Assembly (NCBI RefSeq): GCF_905220365.1
Contig: NC_061134.1
Span: 12,787,001 to 12,851,000, forward strand
DNA length: 64,000 nucleotides
Source: Vanessa cardui
Taxonomy: Eukaryota; Arthropoda; Insecta; Lepidoptera; Nymphalidae
Direction: 5' to 3'
Shown: piece after piece, positions 1-9,810 of the stretch
How the letters are laid out: each line of letters starts with the position of its first letter
Numbering within the stretch: the stretch's first letter is position 1
Translations under genes and position numbers: made by a program
Notes under the pieces: model-generated
Told to the model about the DNA's origin: nothing
The model's input: only the letters and a program-made list of their open reading frames with translations
The model's database searches: none

Positions 1-159
1 CACATGCAGGTTTCCTCACGATGTTTTCCTTCACCGCCGAGTACGAGATGAATTATAAAGACGAATTAAGCACATGATTCAGCGGTGCTTGCCTGGGTTT
101 GAACCCGCAATCATTGGTTAAGATGCGCGCGTTCTAACCACTGGGCCAACTCGACTCGG
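1..159 (-). mobile_element. SINE-B copy, cut by the window edge
   Basis: Read on the minus strand this starts with a tRNA-like head: the A-box region GGCCCAGTGG (one base changed here, TTGGCC) and a perfect B box GGTTCAAACCC around 89-110. The tRNA-unrelated body follows, with the CATCGTGAGGAAACCTGCA segment. The rest of the body and tail lie outside the window. The matching full-length copy at 50614-50911 fixes its identity. Internal pol III promoter boxes are the hallmark of a tRNA-derived SINE; there is no acceptor stem pairing as in a real tRNA gene. Confidence 0.85.
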
Positions 160-239
160 CTTTAATATGTTTTATGATAATTTCTTTGATGGTGATGATC
201 ACTTGTTGCCCCATTACAAACTCCAACTCGAAATCCTTT

Positions 240-367
240 ATCTATGTAAATTAATGTTATAAATGTGAAAATAACTCTGCTAGTCTGTCTGTCGTTCTTC
301 CACGACCAAACCGCTGAACCGAATCTGAAGAAATTTGGTATAAACTCTTGAACTCCAAGAAAGGACA
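240..367 (+). repeat. Rep-E copy, 5' part
   Basis: Starts with TTATAAATGTGAAAATAACT, followed by the TCTGTCTGTCG run, CGACCAAACCGCTGAACCGA and the GAACTCCAAGAAAGGACAT block, all shared with the copies at 34930, 42872 and 45285. It stops before the GC-rich CTAGT end. The family is a common lepidopteran dispersed repeat; its class (Helitron-like or LINE tail) is not settled by this sequence. Confidence 0.8.
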
Positions 368-463
368 TATAATGCAACCTGAAGTAGTCCCGTTGTTTAT
401 TTACTGAAGAGTGTCCCTAAATCATAACATTTATTTATTTCAAAATGTGTTTTTGTTTGTATT

Positions 464-756
464 ACTAGGTGGTAGGGCTTTGTGCAAGCCCGTTTGCGTA
501 GGTACCACCCACACATCAGTTAATCTACCGCTAAATAACAGTACTCAGTACTGTTGTGTTCCGGTTTGAATGGTGAGTGAGCCAGTGTAACTACAGGCAC
601 AAGGGACATACCATCTTATTTCCCAAGGTTGGTGGCACATTGATGATGTAAGGAATAGTTAATATTCCTTACAGCGTCATTGTATATGGGTGATGATGAC
701 CACTTACCATCAGGTGGCCCATATGCTCATCCGCCAACCTATACCATAAAAAAAAA
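464..756 (+). mobile_element. SINE-A copy, full length
   Basis: Runs from the head GGTGGTAGGGCTTTGTGCAA to the tail CAACCTATACCAT followed by an A run. It contains every block seen in the other full copies: the CAGTACTCAGTACTG palindrome, GGTTTGAATGGTGAGTGAGC, the GTTAATATTCCTTACAG block and CACTTACCATCAGG. The A-rich end suggests retroposition. No clear pol III A/B box pair is visible, so calling it a SINE is by size, tail and copy number. The head GGGCTT/AAGCCC can form a small hairpin. Confidence 0.85.
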
Positions 757-1223
757 TGTTATGAAAAAGTGGTAACTTCCGTTAGTGACTCGTACAAAGG
801 GGGTTCATTAGGTATGTCCTACCCATATCCTTATCTGTAATCCTGACAACATACACAAAGATGACCTGTTGAGTAGTTAAAACGTAAATTGTAAAAAGCT
901 CATTTAACAATGATAACATTAGTAATGACAAGACAATACAAAAAATAAAATTATATAGGAATTCAAAACGAGGATGGAATAACTTCATCCTATTATAGCC
1001 ACCGAGTCATTATTGTCGCTAGCCTGAGAAGAGTTTGAAGTTGCCAATGGGCCATCCCGTTGTCTAGACTAAGCTGCAATATAATTGACTTTTTATCTCT
1101 CCTCTCGTCTAGATTTCGTTGTGTTTATAAATTCTTTTTAATAGTCTAATGGAATTTTATATCGCTTATTCAACTTCCATATATTTCTTTTTTGTTATTA
1201 AATATGAATTTTAGAATACATAG
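757..1223. other. Unassigned AT-rich stretch
   Basis: No repeat family recognised, no plausible exon and no sustained reading frame. It contains a moderately GC-rich patch near 1010-1070, which I could not assign. Confidence 0.5.
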
Positions 1224-1428
1224 GACACTCGTAGTCGCTCGCGGCCTCGCCCGCGTTTAAGGGAGTTGGTTGTCATGTGTTAGGCAAAAAAGTAGCCTAT
1301 GTCCTTTGTCAGAGTTCAAGTTTGCTTCATATAAAATTTCATCAAATTCACTTGAGTGATTTGATCGTGAAAGAGCCACAAACAGACAGAGTTTCTTTCA
1401 CATTTATAACATTAATATAGATTTGTGA
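1224..1428 (-). repeat. Rep-E copy, nearly full
   Basis: On the minus strand it runs from ATTATAAATGTGAAAG-like sequence through the CTGTCTG run and the TTTGATGAAATTTTATATGA block to the GC-rich end with CGCGGGCGAGGCCGCG. The end lies close to a CGACTACGAGT sequence, a decayed form of the family's CGACTACTAGT terminus. The GC-rich end can fold on itself (CGCGG/CCGCG). Confidence 0.8.
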
Positions 1429-1437
1429 TATATAGCA

Positions 1438-1658
1438 ACAAACAACAACAACAACAGCCTGTAAATTCCCACTGCTAGGCTAAAGGCCTCCTCTCTCTTT
1501 GAGGAGGTTTCCTCACGATGTTTTCCTTCACCGCTGAGCACGAGATGAATTATAAAGACTAATTAAGAACATGAATCAGCGGTGCTTGCCTGTGTTTGAA
1601 CCCGAAATCATCCGTTAAGGTGCACGCGTTCCAACCACTGGGCCATCTCGACTCTGTG
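1438..1658 (-). mobile_element. SINE-B copy with internal deletion
   Basis: Minus strand. The tRNA-like head is present (B box slightly altered, GTTTCAAACAC), as is the (GTT)n tail. About 100 bp of the middle is missing: the CTCCTC part of the tail region joins directly to the GGTTTCCTCACGATG block through a shared GAGG/AGG microhomology near 1500-1509. Compare 54319-54632, which keeps the whole middle. Confidence 0.85.
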
Positions 1659-1951
1659 ATATATATGTCACTATTAATATATAAAATTAAAGGCATTTAT
1701 ATTAAAATTGTGTTTAATAACTACATGCACAGTTATAAATGTTTAGAATGCCAGCACTTAGCATTGTAACCGGTAGTAGCACAATGTTTACTCCCTCTAG
1801 TTTTGGAGTGCTAAGAAATTATTTAAGTAAATTATTGCACAAAAAGTAATATAAGCGAACGCCTATAAATGTTTCACTGAGCACTCCTCTCCTCTTAAAT
1901 TGACAAAACTTAGCTAAAAGCTTTTCGCACAACAACTCCGTGGCACCGGCA
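1659..1951. other. Unassigned spacer
   Basis: AT-rich sequence without recognised repeat or gene. Confidence 0.5.
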
Positions 1952-2050
1952 GTTTTTTAAGGCAATATGTCTTAGGAATCTTCAAGAAAAGAGTCAATGC
2001 ATCTCGTATTGCAGATGTCAACGGGTGGTGGTAGCCGCATTCTATCAGAC
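1952..2050 (+). pseudogene. LINE-J C-terminal remnant
   Basis: Translation of 1966 onward gives YVLGIFKKRVNASRIADVNG then WW and a stop. This matches in pattern the C-terminus seen at 24400-24600 (GTFKKRAYSFLKGRQ ... GVADVHGQW stop) with an internal gap of about 13 codons. It is a short, decayed tail of a non-LTR retrotransposon reverse-transcriptase ORF. Only the last few dozen codons survive and nothing functional remains. Confidence 0.6.
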
Positions 2051-2896
2051 AGACCATCTGCGTGGCATTAAAATTTTATAAAATTCGTAGAGAAGACAAT
2101 TAAACACAATCGAAAAAAGATCAAGTAGAAAACGGATTAACGTGCTTTCTGAGGCACGACAGTGTAACACAGTCCACTCCCTCATTGAAGGATGTCTCAG
2201 CCTGTGTAACAGCTTATCACGCTTAACAAAAGACATAACAGCTTATCTCCTAGGTAGATGACGGTTTGTCATATAAAGAATGTTTTCTAACAGCTAAAAT
2301 GTCAATGGGTGATTATAATCAGATGTGCCAGACTCGCCTACCCTATAAATTACAAAAAAGTAATCCGATTCCTAATCTAATCCCTGTACTGATATTTCTA
2401 TGTACGATTTATTTATGTCATTTGTTTTGCGACCGTTCTTTTTTCAAATAAAAGTTTTTAATTTACGAAGTGGCAAATGCAATAACGACTTGGAGTTAAG
2501 CATTAGTCAACCATAAATCGTACGAATAAACAGACGCTCATACTATCTGTTGAAACACTAAACCATTTAACGTTGGATACAAATGCAATAACGCATTCCG
2601 ACTTCACACTATACATTTAATGTTCGCTGAGACGCACCGTTTAAAGGAACGTTATGTTACAATGTGTATAACTATTAACTGAAAATAGCTTAAATACTTT
2701 AACGTACTTTATCATTCACGCACACGTGCACACTCAACACACATTTAAAACATACCCACACATAAGTGTTATCAATTAAATTAACATTTATAAATGTATT
2801 TCTTACGTAGTCTATTGTTTTTTATGGAACCGGCAGGAGATGATGAGCTAATGGTGAGTCACTGGGCATAGATATTGTAAAAGTAAAATAAAGTAA
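2051..2896. other. Unassigned AT-rich stretch
   Basis: No repeat or gene recognised. Two partly similar pieces with AAATGCAATAACG occur near 2475 and 2581, too short to define a family. A 61-codon frame near 2266-2451 has no recognisable motifs. Confidence 0.5.
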
Positions 2897-3180
2897 GTAA
2901 CAGCCTGTAAATTTCCCACTGCTAGGATAAGGCCTCCTCTTCCATCAAGAAGAGGGTTTGGAACATATTTCATCACGCTGTTCCAATGCGGGTTGATGGA
3001 ATGCACAAGTGGCAGAATTTCGATGAAATTAGACACATGCCTGTTTTCCTTCACCGCCGAGCACGAGATGAATTATAAACACAAATTAAGCACATATGTA
3101 TAGTGGTGCTTCCCTGAGTTTGAACCCGCAATCATCGGTTAAGATGCACGCGTTCTAACGACTGGGCCATCTCAGCTCGC
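2897..3180 (-). mobile_element. SINE-B copy, full length
   Basis: Minus strand. Head GAGCTGAGATGGCCCAGT, B box GGTTCAAACTC (one change), full body with CCGCATTGGAACAGCGTGAT, and the end at CAGTGGGAAATTTACAGGCT. The tail lacks a long GTT run. A local variant of the head (GAGCTGAGATGG in place of GAGTCGAGATGG) is shared with the copy at 57873-58180, which suggests a subfamily. Confidence 0.85.
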
Positions 3181-3271
3181 GTTATTATATAATAGTTAAT
3201 TTAATTTATATTTTGAACACTAAACGTAGCTTAACTTGAATTTTCAACTTTACTTTTTGTATTTTATTTTC

Positions 3272-3711
3272 AACCGACTTCCAAAAGGAGGAGGTTATCA
3301 ATTCGTCTGTATTTTCTTTTTTTTTTTTAATGTTTGTTACCTCATAACTTTTCACTGGGTGGACCGATTTTGATAATTTTTTTTTTGTTTGAAAGGTAGT
3401 GCTTCCCGTGGGGTCCCATTTTTTTATTTTTTTTTTCCGATGATGGTATCCATGTGAAAACGACATAAGTCTTAAATTTGCATTATGTATATGCGCGACA
3501 AATAGGAACAATAGTGAATAACTGAAAATCACGTTAAGCAATTTTGATAATTCTTTTTTTATTATAAAATATATACTTCAAGATATATAATTTGGTAAAA
3601 CATGAAATATGTTGAATACGCAATTATTTTTATTACTTTTTCGTGCATATTCATTTGTTTTAAAATAGTGTTTTGTTTGAAGTCGGTTTTTCTTTTTGTT
3701 AAAATTTTATT
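3272..3711 (+). mobile_element. Rep-G copy, short form with terminal inverted repeats
   Basis: Begins AACCGACTTCC and ends TTTGAAGTCGGTTTTTC: the first and last ten bases are perfect inverted repeats (AACCGACTTC / GAAGTCGGTT). Between them are the AAGGAGGAGGTTATCA block, long T runs, GTGGGGTCCCATT and the GTCTTAAATTTGCATTATGT block, shared with the minus copy at 22413-23492. Terminal inverted repeats and no coding capacity suggest a non-autonomous DNA element; no target duplication is obvious. Confidence 0.7.
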
Positions 3712-4264
3712 TATCAATTCAACGGTTATTCATAGATCCGTATGTAACCGGTGTGACTCCAAGACGAGTAGCTAGTACAACAATTATACGAAACTAGCAG
3801 ACTCGACCACGTTGCTGTGGCTACGTTGTTTGGTAAATTATATTGCATGATAACGTTTAGCTAAAAACCTCCTCTGAAACACGCTGAAGAAAATGGTACA
3901 AATTTAATGACAAAATATGTAGCGCTTTTATGCTTTAGAACGAAGCAGAATCATATATAAGTGTACATATAAGTAACAAACATAAGAATAATGAAGGATT
4001 TTGTTTTTCCAAAAATGTATTATAACATTTTTTTTTAAATCCCAACTTTAGTGAAAATTTCAAGTTTTACACATAAGTACGAGTTGGGAGGCATAATCAA
4101 GAAATTGTATATTATCTTTATAACGTGCAAAGTTATATATGTAATAAAGATTCTCCCGAGAATTACCGACAAGAAATTCGTTATATGTTTACTTTCAGTA
4201 TAAGAAATAATATAATATAATAAAAAAAAAACATTCACTTATTTACAATGGTATAGTATACCCT
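3712..4264. other. Unassigned AT-rich stretch
   Basis: Nothing recognised apart from a short AGTAGCTAGTAC end near 3767, which could be a relic of a CTAGT-ended repeat. Confidence 0.4.
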
Positions 4265-4440
4265 GTAAGTCACCTAATGTTACTAGTTGTCACCACCGCC
4301 CATAGTCATTGGCGCTGTACATCGTCCCAGCGCCTCCAATCTTGGAAAATTCAACCATATAACTCAAGATTCAAACCGGAACAGCACAAACATTACTGTT
4401 TCGCGACAGACTTTTTATGACTGGGTAATACTGAGACAAG
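4265..4440 (-). mobile_element. Old SINE-A fragment
   Basis: Minus strand and heavily diverged: CACCACCGCCCATAG, GGCGCTGTA, CAATCTTGG, TTCAAACCGGAACAGCAC and ACTGTTTCGC line up in order with SINE-A. The head is missing. It is an ancient copy. Confidence 0.55.
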
Positions 4441-5878
4441 CTTACTCGTAATAATAACAACTCACAATTGACTTGAATACAGAAGATTATCTCAAACTAT
4501 AGCTTAATAATACACGTATGTCCTAACAGAAGTTATTACATTTGACACGATCGCATATTCTAAAACAGCACATTTAAACCCAGGGAATAGCCAACGTCGT
4601 CCGAAGTCCATTCTGAACAAGTGAGGATAACGCGTGAGTTATTTAGCTCCCTCACTCTAGCGACAATTGACAGTCGGAATGGTTACATCTCTTAACATTG
4701 TAACATCGAAACGGACGCAATATCGCATTCCGAGTACCAAGTAAATGCACATTCTATTAAGGTCGCCACATACAAACTGATGTCTATGATATCTCACATA
4801 TTACCTTTAAAAACTAACAATTCCTAAACGAAAATAAGAAATTTAAAAAAAACAAAATTTAAAAAAAGAACATTCGAGTTTCCATTTTAATATTCGATTC
4901 TTGATTGATTCGATATTTTTTACTCCATTTTCAAAATATTATTTTCAATAACGGTTTCCGTATTTAAGAGAAATCTCATAAGAAAATAAAGTTATATTAG
5001 TTATAGTTCAAAAGATTATTCATTAAGGTAATATAAATAGAGCGTCGGCAGACTAAATAATATCCCAAGTGTGGTCATAAATTTATTGGAATTCACAAAT
5101 ATCTACTTATCAGGTCTTGTTAAAAATGAGATTGGTGAAACAGTCGATCCTAAGAGAACATTAATAAAAGTAAATAAACTCCCCGTAAATGTCATACAAC
5201 CACTTAAACTACGCTTTCCGTTTTAGAAGAAGATTAATTACTTAGTCGATACACATAACATAATACATTATAATTAATATGCCTGAAAAAAAATCTAAAT
5301 ATATAAAAATTCCAATGTCTAAATTCCTCATGTAAATATTATGTGTATTCGAACTACTATTTGGTTGTGTGCGTGTGTATTTATATGTGTAAGAACACAC
5401 ATATGTAGTATATAATAAATCAAATTCAATAGTAATACAGATGCACAAAACACAACAGACATCCAATCTAACTATCATCTTGTTTACCAACAAATAGGTC
5501 ACGGTGCACTTTTATTGTTGAAGTTTACGGTGAAAAGTTGCTCTTTGAGGGACGTCCAAATCTAAGTTTTGTTGACGTACTTCGAAATGTGTTTACTTTA
5601 GAATTTTAGATCATCAATTCGAACATGTGTAATGCAACAATAAAATTCGCTGAATTGTCGAGTAAAATATTTCTACATGCATACGTTTTTACATTGGTTT
5701 GACATTCAAAACTAAGGTATGCTAAAGTTAAGGCCTAAAGAATATATATGTCAAAAAAATAATGCGATAAATTGCAATCAAATTTCACGGTTCACATTTC
5801 GATAGTTTACAATCTGTCGAAATAGATTGTAATCTAACGAATATTGTAATCTTACTTTGACATATATACAAAAAGTTA
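4441..5878. other. Unassigned AT-rich stretch
   Basis: About 1.4 kb with no recognised repeat, exon or RNA. Codon-like structure is absent and stops are frequent in all frames. Confidence 0.5.
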
Positions 5879-6083
5879 ATTGCCCACCGCTGGCCCAAAC
5901 TCTCTCTTTTGAGAGACTCGCTCTACTCCAGCTACGCTAATACCATGCAAGTTTGATAAGGATGTTTTCGTTCACCACCGAGCACGACAAAATAATAATA
6001 CATCAAATTATAAGTACAAATTTAGTGGTACTAAACCTACGTTTCAACTCAGAATCAATCAATTGATCAAGATTAGAGTCTTG
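5879..6083 (-). mobile_element. Old SINE-B copy
   Basis: Minus strand. CCCACCGCTGGCCCAAAC, the ATGCAAGTTTGATAAGGATG block, TTCACCACCGAGCACGA and CTACGTTTCAACTCAGAATC follow SINE-B order, with many changes and a lost B box. The middle (GGAACAGCGTGG region) is deleted. Confidence 0.65.
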
Positions 6084-6233
6084 TTATAAAAAAACTACAG
6101 TACTACAAACATACTACACTACACTACACGGAATGGCGAAACGCTATTAATTTGTTTATTGATTAAATCGTCCTGACCGATTTCGGCCACGGAATCTCAA
6201 AGAAGACCACTCACACGCAGGCATATTATTGCA

Positions 6234-6316
6234 TCAACAACGACAACAGCCTGTAAATAAGGCCTCTCTTTCCTTAAAGAAATTCTTCTTTAAGGAGAAG
6301 GCCTTCTTCTTAGACG
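6234..6316 (-). mobile_element. SINE-B tail fragment forming a hairpin
   Basis: Starts with the CAACAGCCTGTAAAT tail block of SINE-B (minus orientation). It then contains GGCCTCTCTTTCCTTAAAGA, ATTC and TTCTTTAAGGAGAAGGCC, which pair as a stem. In normal copies only one arm exists (GGCCTCCTCTCCC...), so the second arm looks like a local inverted duplication. Confidence 0.65.
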
Positions 6317-6705
6317 GTTTGGGTTGTGTGTGCGCAATGTGTTTGTAATAGTTTAGGAATAGTCTCTCAAAATTCGATGTGTTGACGAATTCAACACGAC
6401 CGGATATATTTTATGTACAATGAGAGTAGTATTTGGTAAAGTATTTCATACTTCGTTTCATATTTTTCGCTACTGTTTTGCTCTTTAATATTTTACTTGC
6501 TAGTGAAAAAAGATAATAATTTCGTCGAAATACTACGAATATCGGACACGCGTAATATTAGTAAAAAAATCAATTGAAAGAAACATTTATCTGGCGTTTT
6601 TTCTCAGCTTTCTCCATATTACATTTACTAAAGTAATAATACTACTAAAAAAATCATAGTTTTGGCGGAAATATTGATTAATAAATATTGAAATTAAGCA
6701 CTTAC
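6317..6705. other. Possible intron sequence or spacer
   Basis: AT-rich and without recognised repeats. If the minus-strand exon at 6706-6828 is real, this is the start of its downstream intron. The donor reads GTAAGTG in minus orientation at 6705-6699. Confidence 0.35.
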
Positions 6706-6828
6706 TTGCGTTGAGTGGTACAGCGGGCGTGCGCGCATGGTATGCGCCGGCGCCGCCCGCGTACACGTGACGGGTGTATCCCGCCAGCGTGCCTGTCCCG
6801 GCTGCCCCGGCGGTCCCGGCTTTTCGAC
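6706..6828 (-). CDS. Candidate internal exon of an unrecognised host gene
   Basis: A sharply GC-rich island in AT-rich surroundings. On the minus strand it ends in CAACGCAA followed by the strong donor GTAAGTG, and it can start after an AG at 6829-6830. The segment is 123 bp, divisible by three, phase 1 at both ends, so it could be skipped or included without shifting frame. The frame gives GRKAGTAGAAGTGTLAGYTR then HVYAGGAGAYHARTPAVPLN, ending in A. First codon positions are strongly G-rich and third positions mostly G/C, as expected of a real exon; another frame is also open but has poorer codon pattern. The upstream pyrimidine tract is weak. I recognise no protein family. It could instead be a noncoding first exon or CpG-rich promoter piece. 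Confidence 0.4.
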
Positions 6829-8785
6829 CTATTTTTAATCCGGTTTAATCCGCCTGCGTCATACTGACTCGACAGCGGATAACTGATTATACTAGACTAG
6901 GATTTCACTTTTCGTGTACTCTTATGATCTGGAACAAGAAGAAAATTTATCTTAGAATACTATTATACTGCTTCGCGTAGTTTTTCTCGCCTTAAACGTT
7001 TCTTTGTTTCATAGTATTGGGTAAGGTAACACAAATAGATTTTCCCAATTGGTTTGACGAGAGACTAACGCTCTCTAACAATTTTTTTTTTGCAACATCC
7101 TATATTCCAAATAAACATCATAAATAAATAAATGAGAGTCTCACATAAAACTTTCGATGTGATATTTATAAATAATATTATATTTCTATAAGAAACAAGC
7201 CGTATTATTGGTGAATTTCTACGTCAAAAGTTAGACAAAATTTAAACATTATCTATGTATTTAAAATTCCGTTAAGATAGGACAGACATTTTGAAACGGA
7301 GTTACTCAGCTGTGATTACGTGTAGTGTCAGAAAAAAATATTTGAATTTATGGATTGAAAAAATAAGATATAGAATAGGTACTTATGCACTTGTAATTAG
7401 AAATGTATACTATATAGATAAAAATAAACTAAAATAATTATCTAATTATTTTATATTATTAATTTGTTTATCTCTATTGCAAACATTACACAAGCTTATG
7501 AAAATGAGCACTGACCTAGTGCAACTAGTCACTTGACAATAAATTTACAATATTTTTTTTTATGATAATATTTTTTTTAATTTTATCAAAACCTACCAAC
7601 ATTAAAATAATGAAAAAAATCGCAATAAACAAATAAGTTCTGTTGCTAACGCTACTGATAGGCGTCAGTTGACGTCATACGGCACCCATTATAATAAAAT
7701 GATAAGAAACACGCGACTGGTAATAAAGATCCCCGGCTACTATCCTCTGAGCCGTCAGAATTTCTGATCCAAAACCCCTCAATAACTATTTAATCAATAA
7801 TTTGAAAAATATATTTTTATACAAATAGAAAATAGCAACACTAAACGTTAATTAAAAGAAATGTTTTCGAAAACAAAAGAAACACAATCTTAGTTCCCGA
7901 TCTTTCGCTTTCATTTCGTTTCATAACCACGTGTTGGGGTAAAGTTTCAAAAGGACTTAAGTGAGGATAAATTGTCAGTAATTGTCAAAATTGACCTCTA
8001 AGGTTATAGAAATAAGAACTACATAAAACGAGTCATTGTATTTAATATTATCTTAGAATTATAAACCTTATTCTCCACTGTGTAAGACCTTTTCAATTAT
8101 TAAGCACACTGTATAAAAATTTAACAGTAAATCATTGCATTATCGCTCTTATGCTCTATAACTTATGAACTAGGCGTGTTAACGTCTTAATTTTGACAAA
8201 GACTTTAGAACGAAACAGTTCAAACAAGTGTATTTTGAACTTTATCGCGTACAATATAAGAATCACAAATATATATTTCTGAATATTCGTTTATTTTGTT
8301 TGATTCGTCGTTTAGTTATTTAAATAAAGACTTTATTCTCTATGTAATAAGATTGCATGTAAATTGTAAAAGTTCGTGAACAAATAAGCTGACACGTGTC
8401 TGCTACGACTCTCATCAAAGTTGCACGGCTACGCGCTACGCCTCTATACCGTAGTGACAACAAAAAAATATATCATTCATTTAATAATTGTATTCACTTC
8501 AATGTTGAAAATATTATATGAAGAGTATTTGTTGCTTAAATATTTATATTCAGATTTTAATTTCAGTTTTTATAATAATCGGATATTCTATAAGATGCAA
8601 AATATTATTTCATCTGATTCTATGTATAAATTTTATATAATACTTCTTTAAATGAAAGAAAGAAAGGAAAGAAAAAGTAATGTTATGTGAGGCTACCCTT
8701 TCTCAACCATATTTTTATAAATGTTATAACCATCAAAATAAATTATATTGCAAACGGTACCCAACAGCGGCACTACAATAAAATA
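6829..8785. other. Unassigned, regulatory-looking stretch
   Basis: No recognised repeats over almost 2 kb, unusual for this window. It contains CACGTG at 7928 and 8393, a CRE palindrome TGACGTCA at 7670-7677 and a small AT palindrome near 7430-7452. A 76-codon frame at 8421-8651 is low-complexity and has no recognisable domain. Confidence 0.4.
7670..7677. promoter_or_regulatory. CRE-like palindrome TGACGTCA
   Basis: Perfect 8-bp cAMP-response-element palindrome (CREB/ATF-type bZIP consensus), lying in repeat-free DNA close to four CACGTG sites. Function is not shown. Confidence 0.35.
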
Positions 8786-8847
8786 CATATTAGATAAGTA
8801 TGTTTGTTGTCGCGACGTGATTGGTCGCCGCACGTGCTCCCGAGCCC
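8786..8847 (+). promoter_or_regulatory. Module P copy 1: CCAAT plus E-box duplicate
   Basis: A 62-bp segment closely similar to 9749-9810. Shared parts include CATATTAGATAAG, CGCGACGTGATTGGTCG (ATTGG is a reverse CCAAT box) and GCACGTGCTCCCG (palindromic E-box CACGTG at 8831). The similarity stops soon after, although both copies are followed by a GCTC-TATTGCTAACT block about 50 bp downstream. It could be a duplicated regulatory module or two copies of an unknown repeat. Confidence 0.45.
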
Positions 8848-8852
8848 TGTGT

Positions 8853-8889
8853 CAGCCGATTGTTACCGATTGTAACCGATTGTAGCCGA
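8853..8889 (+). repeat. Short tandem repeat, 10-bp unit
   Basis: Three consecutive units of the type CCGATTGTAA (GCCGATTGTT, ACCGATTGTA, ACCGATTGTA), directly after module P copy 1. Absent from module P copy 2. Confidence 0.75.
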
Positions 8890-9029
8890 GCGCTCGTATT
8901 GCTAACTTTACTATCAGACTTGTTAGCAAGACCATTAGCCTAATTGGATCAAGCATTCTCATTATCAAGTAGTTGTTTACGCATATTCATGCCAATTCTA
9001 TTGATCACAACATCTAAACTAATTTAATG

Positions 9030-9037
9030 TGACGTCA
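9030..9037. promoter_or_regulatory. CRE-like palindrome TGACGTCA
   Basis: Perfect CRE palindrome between the two module P copies. Confidence 0.3.
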
Positions 9038-9748
9038 TGACTGTGACTCTAAAATGGGTAATTTAACTGGTTTGAAAATATTTTCATCTTTTTCTTTCTG
9101 TGTTGATTCAAAAAAGATAGCTATATGTTAATATGTGTGTCTTAAATATCTTTAATGTGTCAACAAATCACATTGCACGATTGTATATTTTCTTTCATAT
9201 CATTATGAAACATTTATTGATACTACGATGACTGCCGGTAGGCAACCTGTAATACTAATCGTTTTATATTTTTTAACTTATCCTAGATATTTTTACTAGG
9301 ATAGGAACAACTATATTTAGTAATTATATCATTATCGATAAATTGTGTCAAATTTCAAGTTCATCAGATGTCTTGAAGATAACACACAAGCCTAATTAAT
9401 AGAATTGTGTTAATAACACACTTTTAACTATTTTATTTACTTCTAGTAAAAACATATTTCGCAATGAGCGTTTTGAGTTATCATCTAGTTATTAAGATAA
9501 TGTCGTAAATTATAACCTTAGTAAATAAAAATATTATTTACATGACATATTTATTTTAAGTTATTAGCAAATGTTAATACCCAACAAAATAAAGAAGTTA
9601 TCGTACTGAAACTTAAGTAATTAGCATTTTATGAATACACGACGAAATAAAAAAGGTATCATACTGATAATGGTTATGTATAAGGAATACAAATATGAAA
9701 TTAAAATTTGTATCTAATACAAAGCAGCGCCTACCGAGCAGTAAGATG
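9038..9748. other. Unassigned AT-rich stretch
   Basis: Lies between the module P copies. No repeat, exon or RNA recognised. Confidence 0.45.
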
Positions 9749-9810
9749 CATATTAGATAAGCGTGTTTGTTGCCGCGACGTGATTGGTCGAGGCACGTGC
9801 TCCCGTGCCC
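9749..9810 (+). promoter_or_regulatory. Module P copy 2: CCAAT plus E-box duplicate
   Basis: Second copy of the 62-bp module, about 960 bp after the first and in the same orientation, with CGCGACGTGATTGGTCG and GCACGTGCTCCCG conserved (CACGTG at 9794). The 10-bp tandem repeat that follows copy 1 is missing here, so the space to the shared TATTGCTAACT block is shorter. Confidence 0.45.

Noticed and set aside
3206..3541. 111-codon minus-strand frame, and the related 77-codon frames near 23301-23536
   Set aside because: They are translations of the same Rep-G sequence with poly-lysine or poly-phenylalanine from A/T runs. Not protein genes.
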